From: a virus
Reading direction: 5' to 3' (one strand)
IMG/VR virus record: IMGVR_UViG_3300032278_000098
Span: 1 to 26,902 of that record
Length of the DNA stretch: 26,902 nt
Part shown: positions 1 through 6,873 of the stretch, in pieces
Layout of the letters: the number at the start of each line of letters is the position of its first letter
Position numbering within the stretch: the first letter of the stretch is position 1
Made by a program: the position numbers and the translations under genes
The notes under the pieces: model-generated
What the model saw: only the letters and a program-made list of their open reading frames with translations
The model's database searches: none
Told to the model about the DNA's origin: nothing

Positions 1-22
1 CTCCGTGTGGTCCCGTTGCCAT
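1..22 (-). CDS. 5' end of an unidentified minus-strand gene (partial)
   Basis: On the minus strand an ATG overlaps the stop codon of the 201-residue gene as TAATG, and it opens a frame reading MATGPHG up to the window edge. The same TAATG overlap joins several gene pairs elsewhere in the window, which is the main reason to call it. In T4, genes 2, 3 and 1 follow gene 4 on this strand, so a tail-completion or DNA-end protein is possible. Seven codons are far too few for an identification. Confidence 0.4.
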
Positions 23-627
23 TAAAACATTCCTCCGCTATGTGCCCATACTTTCTTTTTACTTGCTTTTCTAAATCTTTCTACTGGTAGAAAAAGTGCT
101 ACTTCCCATTCATCTGCATTAACAAGAACGAACTTAGATTTAACCTTACTTGTAAGATATCTATGTACTGTTGGTCTTGCTCTTTTAATCTTGGTGAAAC
201 CTTTTAGCATATCATACGTTAATTTTAATTTGGTTGTTTCATCGTACTTTTTATTATTTGCAAACATCTTAAGTTGATCCATTAATATAGCTCTATGTTT
301 TGGTGCAAGATAATGAAAGTTCAATCCAAGAAATCCATTCTCATATTTCTCTATAGGAAAAACCAAAGGAAAGGTATCATACCAGGGAAGATCATTTTTC
401 CATTTAGGATCATAAGAATAGAAATACATTTTTCCTAATACACTTTTAGACACCAAACTTTCTGAACGTTGAAGTATTGTCTTTGGCGTTTCATCAGAAA
501 ACTTTCCCTTTGTTCTATTGACAATTGAGCGAAACCAATCACCCGCTGCTTTTGCTCTAGCAGTCACTTGGTTTGTTTTTATTGCGTCTTTTAATTTATC
601 CAAATAGGATTCTTCTACTGTAGCCAT
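22..627 (-). CDS. Conserved phage protein of unknown function, 201 aa, downstream of gp4
   Basis: I do not recognise a named family with certainty. The protein is soluble-looking and lysine-rich, with no signal peptide or membrane segment. Its central part (about residues 65-120) is rich in aromatic residues, including YDPKWKNDLPWYD, then FPLVFPIE and GFLGLNFHYL, and looks like a compact conserved domain. The C-terminus is strongly basic. It starts four bases after the gp4 stop on the same strand, so the two are very likely co-transcribed. In T4, gene 2 (DNA end protector, 274 residues) follows gene 4, so position suggests a head-completion or DNA-end role, but I see no sequence motif to confirm it. 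A CTAAATAG late-promoter-like motif lies just before its ATG, inside the end of gp4. The gene is confident; the function is open. Confidence 0.85.
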   Translation of the reverse strand: MATVEESYLDKLKDAIKTNQVTARAKAAGDWFRSIVNRTKGKFSDETPKTILQRSESLVSKSVLGKMYFYSYDPKWKNDLPWYDTFPLVFPIEKYENGFLGLNFHYLAPKHRAILMDQLKMFANNKKYDETTKLKLTYDMLKGFTKIKRARPTVHRYLTSKVKSKFVLVNADEWEVALFLPVERFRKASKKKVWAHSGGMF

Positions 628-630
628 ATT

Positions 631-640
631 ACTATTTAGT
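631..640 (-). promoter_or_regulatory. Late-promoter-like motif before the 201-aa gene
   Basis: The minus strand reads ACTAAATAGT here, ending three bases before the ATG at 627. It shares CTAAATA with the two motifs before gp25 and gp8. It lies within the last codons and stop of gp4, so it may be coincidence, and its near-palindromic form weakens strand assignment. Confidence 0.3.
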
Positions 641-1054
641 TGTCAGAGTGTCCTCTGTTATTATTTGCCATTTCCATCCTTTGACTTCACAAAACTCTTC
701 TGCTGCCTTCCATTTAGCCTCATTAATTCCCCATGCTTTTACTTCTTTGAGGTATCTTCTTTTGTGTTTGGGGTTGGGTTTAGGGGGTTTTGTTTGTTTC
801 TTAGGTTTGATTTCAATTAGAGATTCACCTTGATCAGTTTTAACCCAAAAATCCGGATAATATCTATGTACTCTATTGTCAATGGGTGAACGATAGGGTA
901 TAATAATCTCTTCACTTGACCATCGCAAGACTTCAGGTTGCCTATCTAGGTATTTCATGAAGGTTAATTCCCACCCAGAACGATAAATAATTTTAGTATG
1001 ATCACCCTTATATTTTTTGTAATTTTGAGGGCGAAATTTTCCTTTGTATGCCAT
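632..1054 (-). CDS. 4: Head completion protein gp4 (TnsA-like nuclease fold)
   Basis: This is a homologue of T4 gp4 (also called gp50/65), which acts on the DNA-filled head before tail joining. The 140 residues are close to T4 gp4 (150). The N-terminus MAYKGKFRPQNYKKYKGD matches the T4 pattern. A PD-(D/E)XK-type nuclease signature is visible: E29 in GWEL, D68 in YYPDFW, and E81-x-K83 in IEIKPKK, followed by a proline/lysine-rich stretch typical of the family. The frame could be extended to a TTG at 1084, but the ATG at 1054 is chosen because it aligns with the family start and the extra ten residues look like read-through of AT-rich spacer. No clear Shine-Dalgarno sequence precedes the ATG. 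The gene is divergent from the gp48-like gene, and its start codon overlaps the late promoter of that gene by one base. Confidence 0.93.
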   Translation of the reverse strand: MAYKGKFRPQNYKKYKGDHTKIIYRSGWELTFMKYLDRQPEVLRWSSEEIIIPYRSPIDNRVHRYYPDFWVKTDQGESLIEIKPKKQTKPPKPNPKHKRRYLKEVKAWGINEAKWKAAEEFCEVKGWKWQIITEDTLTTK

Positions 1055-1061
1055 ATAAATA
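1054..1061 (+). promoter_or_regulatory. T4-type late promoter TATAAATA for the gp48-gp53-hub-spike unit
   Basis: The octamer is identical to the T4 late promoter consensus recognised by the phage sigma factor gp55. It is the only perfect plus-strand copy I found, and it sits 42 bases before the first gene of a long co-directional run. T4 late initiation starts a few bases downstream, which would leave a leader of roughly 35 bases containing a strong ribosome binding site. Confidence 0.7.
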
Positions 1062-1090
1062 TATAGATAGTTTAATAATACCAATCACAA

Positions 1091-1097
1091 AAGGAGA
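1091..1097 (+). promoter_or_regulatory. Ribosome binding site of the gp48-like gene
   Basis: AAGGAGA lies six bases before the ATG at 1104. It is among the strongest Shine-Dalgarno sequences in the window and fixes the start of the first gene of the unit. Confidence 0.75.
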
Positions 1098-1103
1098 ATA
1101 ATA

Positions 1104-2012
1104 ATGGCCGGCGGCTCACCACACGATAATACAGCACCATCACCAACAGCACCAGCACAACCACCGATACAATATCTTGAATACCCCTCTGATATTGGAT
1201 ATACAGGAAAGAACGGACAGATAGCCGGAGGTGGTACTGACAATTGGATCTCCTTTGAAGCGACTAGTTTTCTAACTCAACAACCAACGCTTGATATAGC
1301 GTTATATATTCCCGGTGACGCTCTAAACACATCATATAAATCAGAATATGAATCAGTTGCGTTAGGTGGACTAGGAGCTGCAGCGGACAAAGCTGTTAAA
1401 GCAATGCAAAACGAAGGACAGAAAGGTGGAATGACTCTTGACAATTTGAAAAGTGTTATGAGTGCACAAGCATCAGCCGCGGGAAGTGAATCTGGAAAAG
1501 TAGGAATACTTAAGGCGGGAGAGAAAGCGAACCTTCTGATAGAAGGAACAAAAACTATAATGGAACGATCACAGGGCGCGGTACTCAATCCTTATATTGT
1601 TGCCGCATATAAAGGTCCTACTGATATGAGAACACATGAATTTAGTTTTCAAATGTTACCACAAGATGTAAATGAATCTAAGGCTTGTATAAAAATTGTG
1701 AATGCATTTAAAAGAGCCATGTTACCTTCTCATGGAGGAGGAGATGCTAAAACATCACCTTCAATGATGTTTGGGTATCCTGATCAATTCACAATTAATT
1801 ATTATATTAATGGTGAGGCATTACCGAATAATGGTTCAAATCCTATGTTTAATATAGGAAAATCAGTATTGACTGGTTGTGATTTAGACTTTAATACAGA
1901 AAGCGTACCTTTATTTTTTAATGGTACACAATATCCAGTAACGGTATCAATGAAACTTTCGTTTATGGAGCTCGAAGTAATGTATCGAGAACGAATAGAA
2001 CAAGGAGCGTAA
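1104..2012 (+). CDS. 48: Baseplate tail-tube cap protein, gp48-like (gp48/gp54 family)
   Basis: This structural protein sits on top of the baseplate hub and primes polymerisation of the tail tube. T4 has two related proteins here, gp48 (364 residues) and gp54 (320); this one has 302. After a proline-rich N-terminus come YLEYPSD (about residues 25-31) and a segment with IALYIPGD (about 68-75). The family core follows at about residues 162-190: NPYIVAAYKGPTDMR, then HEFSFQMLPQ. The C-terminus has YPVTVSMKLSFMELEVM, as expected for the tube-like beta fold. The Ala/Gly/Lys-rich helical segment at about 88-150 is an insertion. It is first in the late unit and directly precedes gp53. I prefer gp48 over gp54, but only one member is present here and the distinction is not certain. 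Confidence 0.8.
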   Translation: MAGGSPHDNTAPSPTAPAQPPIQYLEYPSDIGYTGKNGQIAGGGTDNWISFEATSFLTQQPTLDIALYIPGDALNTSYKSEYESVALGGLGAAADKAVKAMQNEGQKGGMTLDNLKSVMSAQASAAGSESGKVGILKAGEKANLLIEGTKTIMERSQGAVLNPYIVAAYKGPTDMRTHEFSFQMLPQDVNESKACIKIVNAFKRAMLPSHGGGDAKTSPSMMFGYPDQFTINYYINGEALPNNGSNPMFNIGKSVLTGCDLDFNTESVPLFFNGTQYPVTVSMKLSFMELEVMYRERIEQGA

Positions 2013-2015
2013 CAA

Positions 2016-2591
2016 ATGTCTGAATTTTTTCAACATTATCCACAAGTTAGTTATGATATTACTGGGATAAAACCCATAAAAACTAAGACTGCGATTAACA
2101 TTATGGTTAAAGCAAAAATAAAAAACATTATTCAAAATGATATTGTTAATTATTTTTCTTATACAATACCAGAATCAGAGCGTCCTGATATAACCGCATT
2201 TAAGGTATATGGTGATGTAAAGTTTACATGGTTAATTTTTTTAATTAACGATATACATGATCCAATTTTTGAATGGCCATTGAATAGTAGAGAATTTGGA
2301 GGCTATGTTAAAAACAAATATGGTTCTCTCAGTTCCGCAAAAAATACTATACATCATTATGAACAAATTGTTAGGCAGAGAATAGAAGCAACAGGTACTA
2401 CTGAAGCAATTCCTTTAGCATGTTTGGAAGTTGATGTAACAACCTATGATGCTCTTGATCCTGCAGATCGAAATATTGTATATTGTTATGATTGGGAAAT
2501 AGTTAGAAATGATGATAAACGGGAGATTAAATTAATTGATAGAAACTATGTTGCAGACATTCTATCTGAACATTCGGAGAAACTTGAATAA
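2016..2591 (+). CDS. 53: Baseplate wedge protein gp53
   Basis: This homologue of T4 gp53 (196 residues; here 191) is a wedge component that helps join six wedges around the hub. The family core is visible at about residues 60-95: KVYGDVKFTWLIFLINDIHD, then a WPL segment and a YVKNKYGS segment. The C-terminus, with KREIKLIDRNYV and a charged helix, is typical of marine gp53 proteins. The start is three bases after the gp48-like stop, with the Shine-Dalgarno sequence AAGGAG inside the end of that gene. Its stop overlaps the next start as TAATG, which suggests coupled translation with the hub protein. Confidence 0.88.
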   Translation: MSEFFQHYPQVSYDITGIKPIKTKTAINIMVKAKIKNIIQNDIVNYFSYTIPESERPDITAFKVYGDVKFTWLIFLINDIHDPIFEWPLNSREFGGYVKNKYGSLSSAKNTIHHYEQIVRQRIEATGTTEAIPLACLEVDVTTYDALDPADRNIVYCYDWEIVRNDDKREIKLIDRNYVADILSEHSEKLE

Positions 2592-4384
2592 TGTCAACAA
2601 GTGACCAACGCCGAGGTACGGTTCTTGAAAGACGAAAAACGGAGACTGGCATTAATCCACAATCTGCTGATCACGGGACTAAATCGGATTTCTTAAAAAA
2701 CCCAAAAGCAGAAAAACTCCCCTCATTTCCTGGTGATTTTGAGCTCCAAAAACTTCAGCTGAGCTCACCCAATAGAAAGGGATTTATTGATCTAAAGGCC
2801 GCCTGGTCAGATTTTAATATCTATGAAGATCTTTTTGGAAGTTATCTTACTGGAAATATACAGATAGTAGATGGTGTGGGCTTAATGGAAAGTGTTCCTA
2901 TTATTGGTGAAGAAACTATACAGATTCAAGTGAAAACAAAAGGCCTTGAAAAACAAAGAAAATTAAATACAATACCAGGGCCGTTTGAAGGAAGTCTAAA
3001 TGAAGGTATAATTAATTTAAAATTTAGAGTAATTAAAGTTCTTAATGTTATGAAACTTAATGAAGGAATAATGTCTTATAAATTATCTTTCGTTTCTGAA
3101 GAGGCCATTTTAAATCTAAAACAAAAGGTTAAAAAATCCGCACTTGATCCAGTTTCACTTGAACCACGAAAAATATCTGATGTAGTAAAATCTCTTTATA
3201 GACAATTTTTTCAACGAGGTAGGCAGGGTAGAGCTAAACGTATTTTTGTTGAACCCACTAAGAATCTTACAGATTTAATTATACCAAATCAAACACCATT
3301 CAAGGCTTTTAATTTCTTAGCATCAAGAGCAGTATCTACGGGTAAACATGCAATTGGATCTAGCTTTGTTTTTTATGAAAGTATAAGGGGCTTCTTTTTT
3401 ATTTCTATGGAAACTCTTATGGCCGGTGGTGGTATGGGGTATAGTACAGTAGCAGGCGCGCCGGGATCGCCTACTGAATTAGTATATACCGTACCAGAAG
3501 AACCAGTTAAAGAAGTATACGTGGTACAGCCAAAACGAATGGGTACAAATAAAGATGAAGCTTCAAATATTGCTATAGAAATGACGGCCGTTGATGCATA
3601 TTCATTTTCTTCTAATTTTGATGTTCTTGAAAACTTATCCGCTGGAATGTATGCAAATAGATTACTTACTCATGATTTGGTTAGAATGAAATATGATACA
3701 TTAGATTTTAATATGCATGATCCTACTTCAATAGGTGGTGAAACTAGGATAGATCCAGATACCGGTGCAGTTGAAATAATAGAGACTCAACAACAAGCGG
3801 CTGATGTTAAAAACTTTAGTGATTCTTTTACTCATCTAGGACAAGGAAAATTAGCTACTGAAAAGCAAGATGCATTAGGTTCACCTGAATCGGTGATGAG
3901 TTTTTATCCCTCTAATTTTGCACATGATGTTCGATTTAAAACAGATCTAGGATCAAGAGGTGTAAAGGGAGAAGTAAAATCCAATCTAAACATTATTCCA
4001 AATAGAGTAGAACAATGGATGCAATCACGATTAGTACAAAGTCAGCAAGCTACTAATATTAAATTAAATATTAGAGCTCCTGGATTATCTACTAGAGCAG
4101 TAGGAGATTTAATAGAATTTAAATTACCTACAACATATCTTGAAGATAGGGATGGATATACACAATCGCAGGGTCATACGTATTTAAGTGGTTATTATTT
4201 AATTACTAAATTGCGTCATCATTTCACTAAAGAAAAATATGAAATAGAATTTGAAGCAATAAAAGATTCATTAAAAGTTCCACCTGGGAAAGATAGATCA
4301 ACACCAGAAGCTGATGATACAACTACCACTACTAGACCACCAGCAGCAGTAAACCCAATAACCGGCAGAACAGGCCCAAAATAA
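2591..4384 (+). CDS. 27: Baseplate hub protein, gp27-like
   Basis: This is probably the trimeric hub protein that holds the central spike. T4 gp27 has 391 residues; this protein has 597. After a charged, low-complexity N-terminus (1-45) comes a region at about 62-115 with DFNIYEDLFGSYLTGNI, then VPIIGEETIQI. This matches the first beta-barrel of gp27-like hub proteins in marine T4-like phages. Near the C-terminus (about 490-562) are NIRAPGLSTRAVGDLIEFKL and YEIEFEAIKD, the pattern of the late-control/gp27 fold. The last 35 residues are Pro/Thr-rich and probably disordered. Position immediately before a gp5-like spike supports the hub role. The extra length may include long loops or an added domain around residues 270-300 (Gly/Ala/Pro-rich). 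The assignment rests on pattern and context, not an alignment. Confidence 0.68.
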   Translation: MSTSDQRRGTVLERRKTETGINPQSADHGTKSDFLKNPKAEKLPSFPGDFELQKLQLSSPNRKGFIDLKAAWSDFNIYEDLFGSYLTGNIQIVDGVGLMESVPIIGEETIQIQVKTKGLEKQRKLNTIPGPFEGSLNEGIINLKFRVIKVLNVMKLNEGIMSYKLSFVSEEAILNLKQKVKKSALDPVSLEPRKISDVVKSLYRQFFQRGRQGRAKRIFVEPTKNLTDLIIPNQTPFKAFNFLASRAVSTGKHAIGSSFVFYESIRGFFFISMETLMAGGGMGYSTVAGAPGSPTELVYTVPEEPVKEVYVVQPKRMGTNKDEASNIAIEMTAVDAYSFSSNFDVLENLSAGMYANRLLTHDLVRMKYDTLDFNMHDPTSIGGETRIDPDTGAVEIIETQQQAADVKNFSDSFTHLGQGKLATEKQDALGSPESVMSFYPSNFAHDVRFKTDLGSRGVKGEVKSNLNIIPNRVEQWMQSRLVQSQQATNIKLNIRAPGLSTRAVGDLIEFKLPTTYLEDRDGYTQSQGHTYLSGYYLITKLRHHFTKEKYEIEFEAIKDSLKVPPGKDRSTPEADDTTTTTRPPAAVNPITGRTGPK

Positions 4385-4396
4385 TAGGATAATACT

Positions 4397-6391
4397 ATGG
4401 CATACTTTATGGGAAAAGGGGGGTTCGTTTGGTGGCAAGGAGTTGTCGAAGACCGCCATGATCCGCTTTATCTTGGAAGATGTAAGATTAGAGTTTTGGG
4501 TTGGCATTCAGAAAACAAGAACGATCAACCAACTGCGGGATTACCGTGGGCGTATCCTGTTGCACCGATTACTTCAGCAAGTCAAACGGGGGTCGGTTCT
4601 TCACCATTAGGTCCAGTTGAAGGTACATGGGTAATTGGTTTTTATCGCGATGGGGAAGACGGACAAGAACCGATGTTTTTTGGGACAATTGGTGGTATTC
4701 CAGAATTAGATGCAAAAGGAATTAATAATGATGGAACCGCTATAGGTGGTCAAGGATTTCTTGATCCAAGAATAGAAGGTGGAGATGTTGGTCATCCAAT
4801 GTTTCCAGATGAGGGGGGAAAGAGAGATCTTTTTTATAATCCTATTGCTGATTTAGTTCCCAGAGAACCAGCAACCATTATTCATAATGCAAATCCTGAT
4901 CCTTCTGAAGATGTACAAACTGTTGTAATTTCATCTGATGTTACCCTTGAGAAAAAAAGTGAAGTAAGATCTATGATTGGAACAACCGGCCCTAATACAA
5001 CGGCTCCCCCATTTACTGTTAAGGTTGTAGAACAGTCACTTAGATCAACATATCCTGATACAGGTTTAGCAAACACATCACTATCAACAACTAGAAATTT
5101 AGATTATTTAAAAGAACCAACTACAAATAGATTAGCAAGAGGTATTCGTGGAAATACTGATACGAGTGATCCAAGAGTTTCGGGAATTGTTTTCGAAAAA
5201 ATGGAAAATCGTAAGGCCGGCCAGATGCAAATTCCTACATCAGATGGTAAATCTTGGAATGAACCACCAATCCCCTGGCAAGCAATCTATCCATACAATC
5301 ATGTTCATCAAACAGAGAGTGGACACATTATTGAAATGGATGATACACCCAATTTCGAAAGATTACATTGGTATCATCGAACAGGAACTTTTACTGAAAT
5401 TCACCCAGTAGGTATCAAGGTTGATAAAATAGTAAACAATTATTATAATATTATTTTAGGAGCAAAATATACACATATTGAAGCGGGTGACTATACTACT
5501 GTTGATGGTTCACAAGAAAATTATATTCTTGGTAATAGAGTAGATAGAGTTGATGGCGATTATTCTGTTGCAATAAAAAGAGGAAGATTTAATGTTAATA
5601 ATACATTAGGGTCAATTAATTTAATAGCCGGTAAAATGACATTAAAGGCATCAGAGACACTTACTCTATCGGCTAATAATGTGATCATTGAAAAGAAATC
5701 GGCTTCTTCATCAGAAACAACAACAGGCGATGAGAAGAAAACAGTAGGTGGAAAACTAACTCATCAAACTGGTTCGTATAGTTTAAATGCTCAAGGTTCT
5801 ATTGGTATGCAAACTGGTGGAGGAATGACACTCAATATTACTGATTCAATAAACGAATCTGTATTTGGAGTGTTACCATCAATGACAATGGGTTATGCTA
5901 AAAAGACTACTGCCACTTTAGGTAAGATTGGAATGGAATGTACTGATAATATTGTTTCAGGTGGAATTGAAATGAACTTAGGGCTCGCCGGTTTAGGAGC
6001 ATCTATAGCAATAAAACCTATTGGTGATATAGAATTAAATTCTAATTTGGGAACGACTGGTATTTCAGCTACTGCTTTATTAGGAAATATAGATCTTTCT
6101 AGTGTGGTAGGAAGTGTTCAAATGAGTAGTTTATTATCGACACTCAAATTGGGTAGTGGGGGTGATGCTTCCTTACAAGGATTATTAGGTGAGGTAACTG
6201 TAAGTTCTTCAGGTAAAGTAAAAGTTGCTGGAATAATTGCTACATTGAAAGAGATATTAGATGAGATAATAGATATTGTATTAGAGCATACACATCCAAC
6301 AGGAACAGGGCCATCAGGACCACCAATGCCTCCAGCAACTGCTAAACTGTCTTTATTAAAATCACTAAAAGTTGGTGGGAGTTTTGAATAA
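4397..6391 (+). CDS. 5: Baseplate central spike, gp5-like, without lysozyme domain
   Basis: This is the trimeric needle at the baseplate centre that pierces the outer membrane. Residues about 7-105 form the OB-fold: GGFVWWQGVVED, GRCKIRVLGWH, LPWAYPVAPI and the spaced GTWVIGFYRDGEDGQEP pattern. Residues about 110-290 are a linker of unknown fold. From about 325 onward short beta-strand repeats (for example YTHIEAGDYTTVDG, then ENYILGNRVDRVDGDY) indicate a gp5C/VgrG-like triple beta-helix, which continues with Ile/Leu-rich turns to about 615. The end carries EHTHPTGTGPSGPP with an H631-x-H633 pair. T4 gp5 (575 residues) has a lysozyme domain between the OB-fold and helix; I see no Glu-Asp-Thr lysozyme motif here. 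It lies next to the hub gene, as expected of partners, and its stop overlaps the next start as TAATG. Confidence 0.87.
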   Translation: MAYFMGKGGFVWWQGVVEDRHDPLYLGRCKIRVLGWHSENKNDQPTAGLPWAYPVAPITSASQTGVGSSPLGPVEGTWVIGFYRDGEDGQEPMFFGTIGGIPELDAKGINNDGTAIGGQGFLDPRIEGGDVGHPMFPDEGGKRDLFYNPIADLVPREPATIIHNANPDPSEDVQTVVISSDVTLEKKSEVRSMIGTTGPNTTAPPFTVKVVEQSLRSTYPDTGLANTSLSTTRNLDYLKEPTTNRLARGIRGNTDTSDPRVSGIVFEKMENRKAGQMQIPTSDGKSWNEPPIPWQAIYPYNHVHQTESGHIIEMDDTPNFERLHWYHRTGTFTEIHPVGIKVDKIVNNYYNIILGAKYTHIEAGDYTTVDGSQENYILGNRVDRVDGDYSVAIKRGRFNVNNTLGSINLIAGKMTLKASETLTLSANNVIIEKKSASSSETTTGDEKKTVGGKLTHQTGSYSLNAQGSIGMQTGGGMTLNITDSINESVFGVLPSMTMGYAKKTTATLGKIGMECTDNIVSGGIEMNLGLAGLGASIAIKPIGDIELNSNLGTTGISATALLGNIDLSSVVGSVQMSSLLSTLKLGSGGDASLQGLLGEVTVSSSGKVKVAGIIATLKEILDEIIDIVLEHTHPTGTGPSGPPMPPATAKLSLLKSLKVGGSFE

Positions 6392-6864
6392 TGGCACTAG
6401 TTAAAGCAACATTGTTTAGTGAATTAATGGGAACGTTTGGAGCTCATAGTGCTGATCCAATGAAGCCGGGAAAAGATATTGCAAAAGCATTTGCTAATTA
6501 TTTAAAGATGGGACAAAATGCGGGAGGATTCCCCACAACAAATGTAATAGACACTCCTGCTGGAATGACAATAGGACAGGCTTTCGCATCACAATTACCA
6601 GCGGGAGCGGCAATAGGATCACAGATAGCATCAGCATTAACATCTATGGCAGCAACATATTTGTCTACAAATCAAATTGGACCACCGGCGGTATCACCTT
6701 CTCATACATCGCCGTTAATACAATTATTTTCTTCACCACAACCATCGGGAATGAATTTTTCAAAAGAGTTGGCAGACATATTAGACGCATGGACAAAAAC
6801 ATGGGTAGTAAGTGGGTTGATCCCAGGTGCACCACCAATACCATTTTCAGGACCTTTATCGTAG
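6391..6864 (+). CDS. Small structural or assembly protein of unknown function, 157 aa
   Basis: I do not recognise a named family. The sequence is Ala/Gly/Ser/Pro-rich with a likely helical N-terminal part (about 25-40), an Ala-rich middle (about 60-95), and a C-terminus with WVVSGLIPGAPPIPFSGPLS. The ending, with G.PP..F.G.L spacing, resembles small proteins found near spike genes in other phages. It was considered as a PAAR-type spike tip but has only two histidines, no Cys, and no PAAR motif. It is coupled to the spike gene by TAATG and precedes the 890-residue structural gene by nine bases, so a baseplate role is likely. Confidence 0.8.
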   Translation: MALVKATLFSELMGTFGAHSADPMKPGKDIAKAFANYLKMGQNAGGFPTTNVIDTPAGMTIGQAFASQLPAGAAIGSQIASALTSMAATYLSTNQIGPPAVSPSHTSPLIQLFSSPQPSGMNFSKELADILDAWTKTWVVSGLIPGAPPIPFSGPLS

Positions 6865-6873
6865 GATATAACA

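Noticed and set aside
648-833. Plus-strand open frame inside gp4
   Set aside because: It lies antisense to a well-supported gene, has no ribosome binding site of note, and reads as low-complexity Leu/Gly/Ser sequence.
1052-1084. N-terminal extension of gp4 to a TTG at 1084
   Set aside because: The added ten residues are hydrophobic read-through of AT-rich spacer, and the T4 family begins at the internal ATG (MAYKGKF against MAYSGKW).
6391-6864. PAAR-type spike tip protein next to gp5
   Set aside because: No PAAR motif, only two histidines and no cysteine; length and Ala/Pro-rich composition do not fit the small cone fold.
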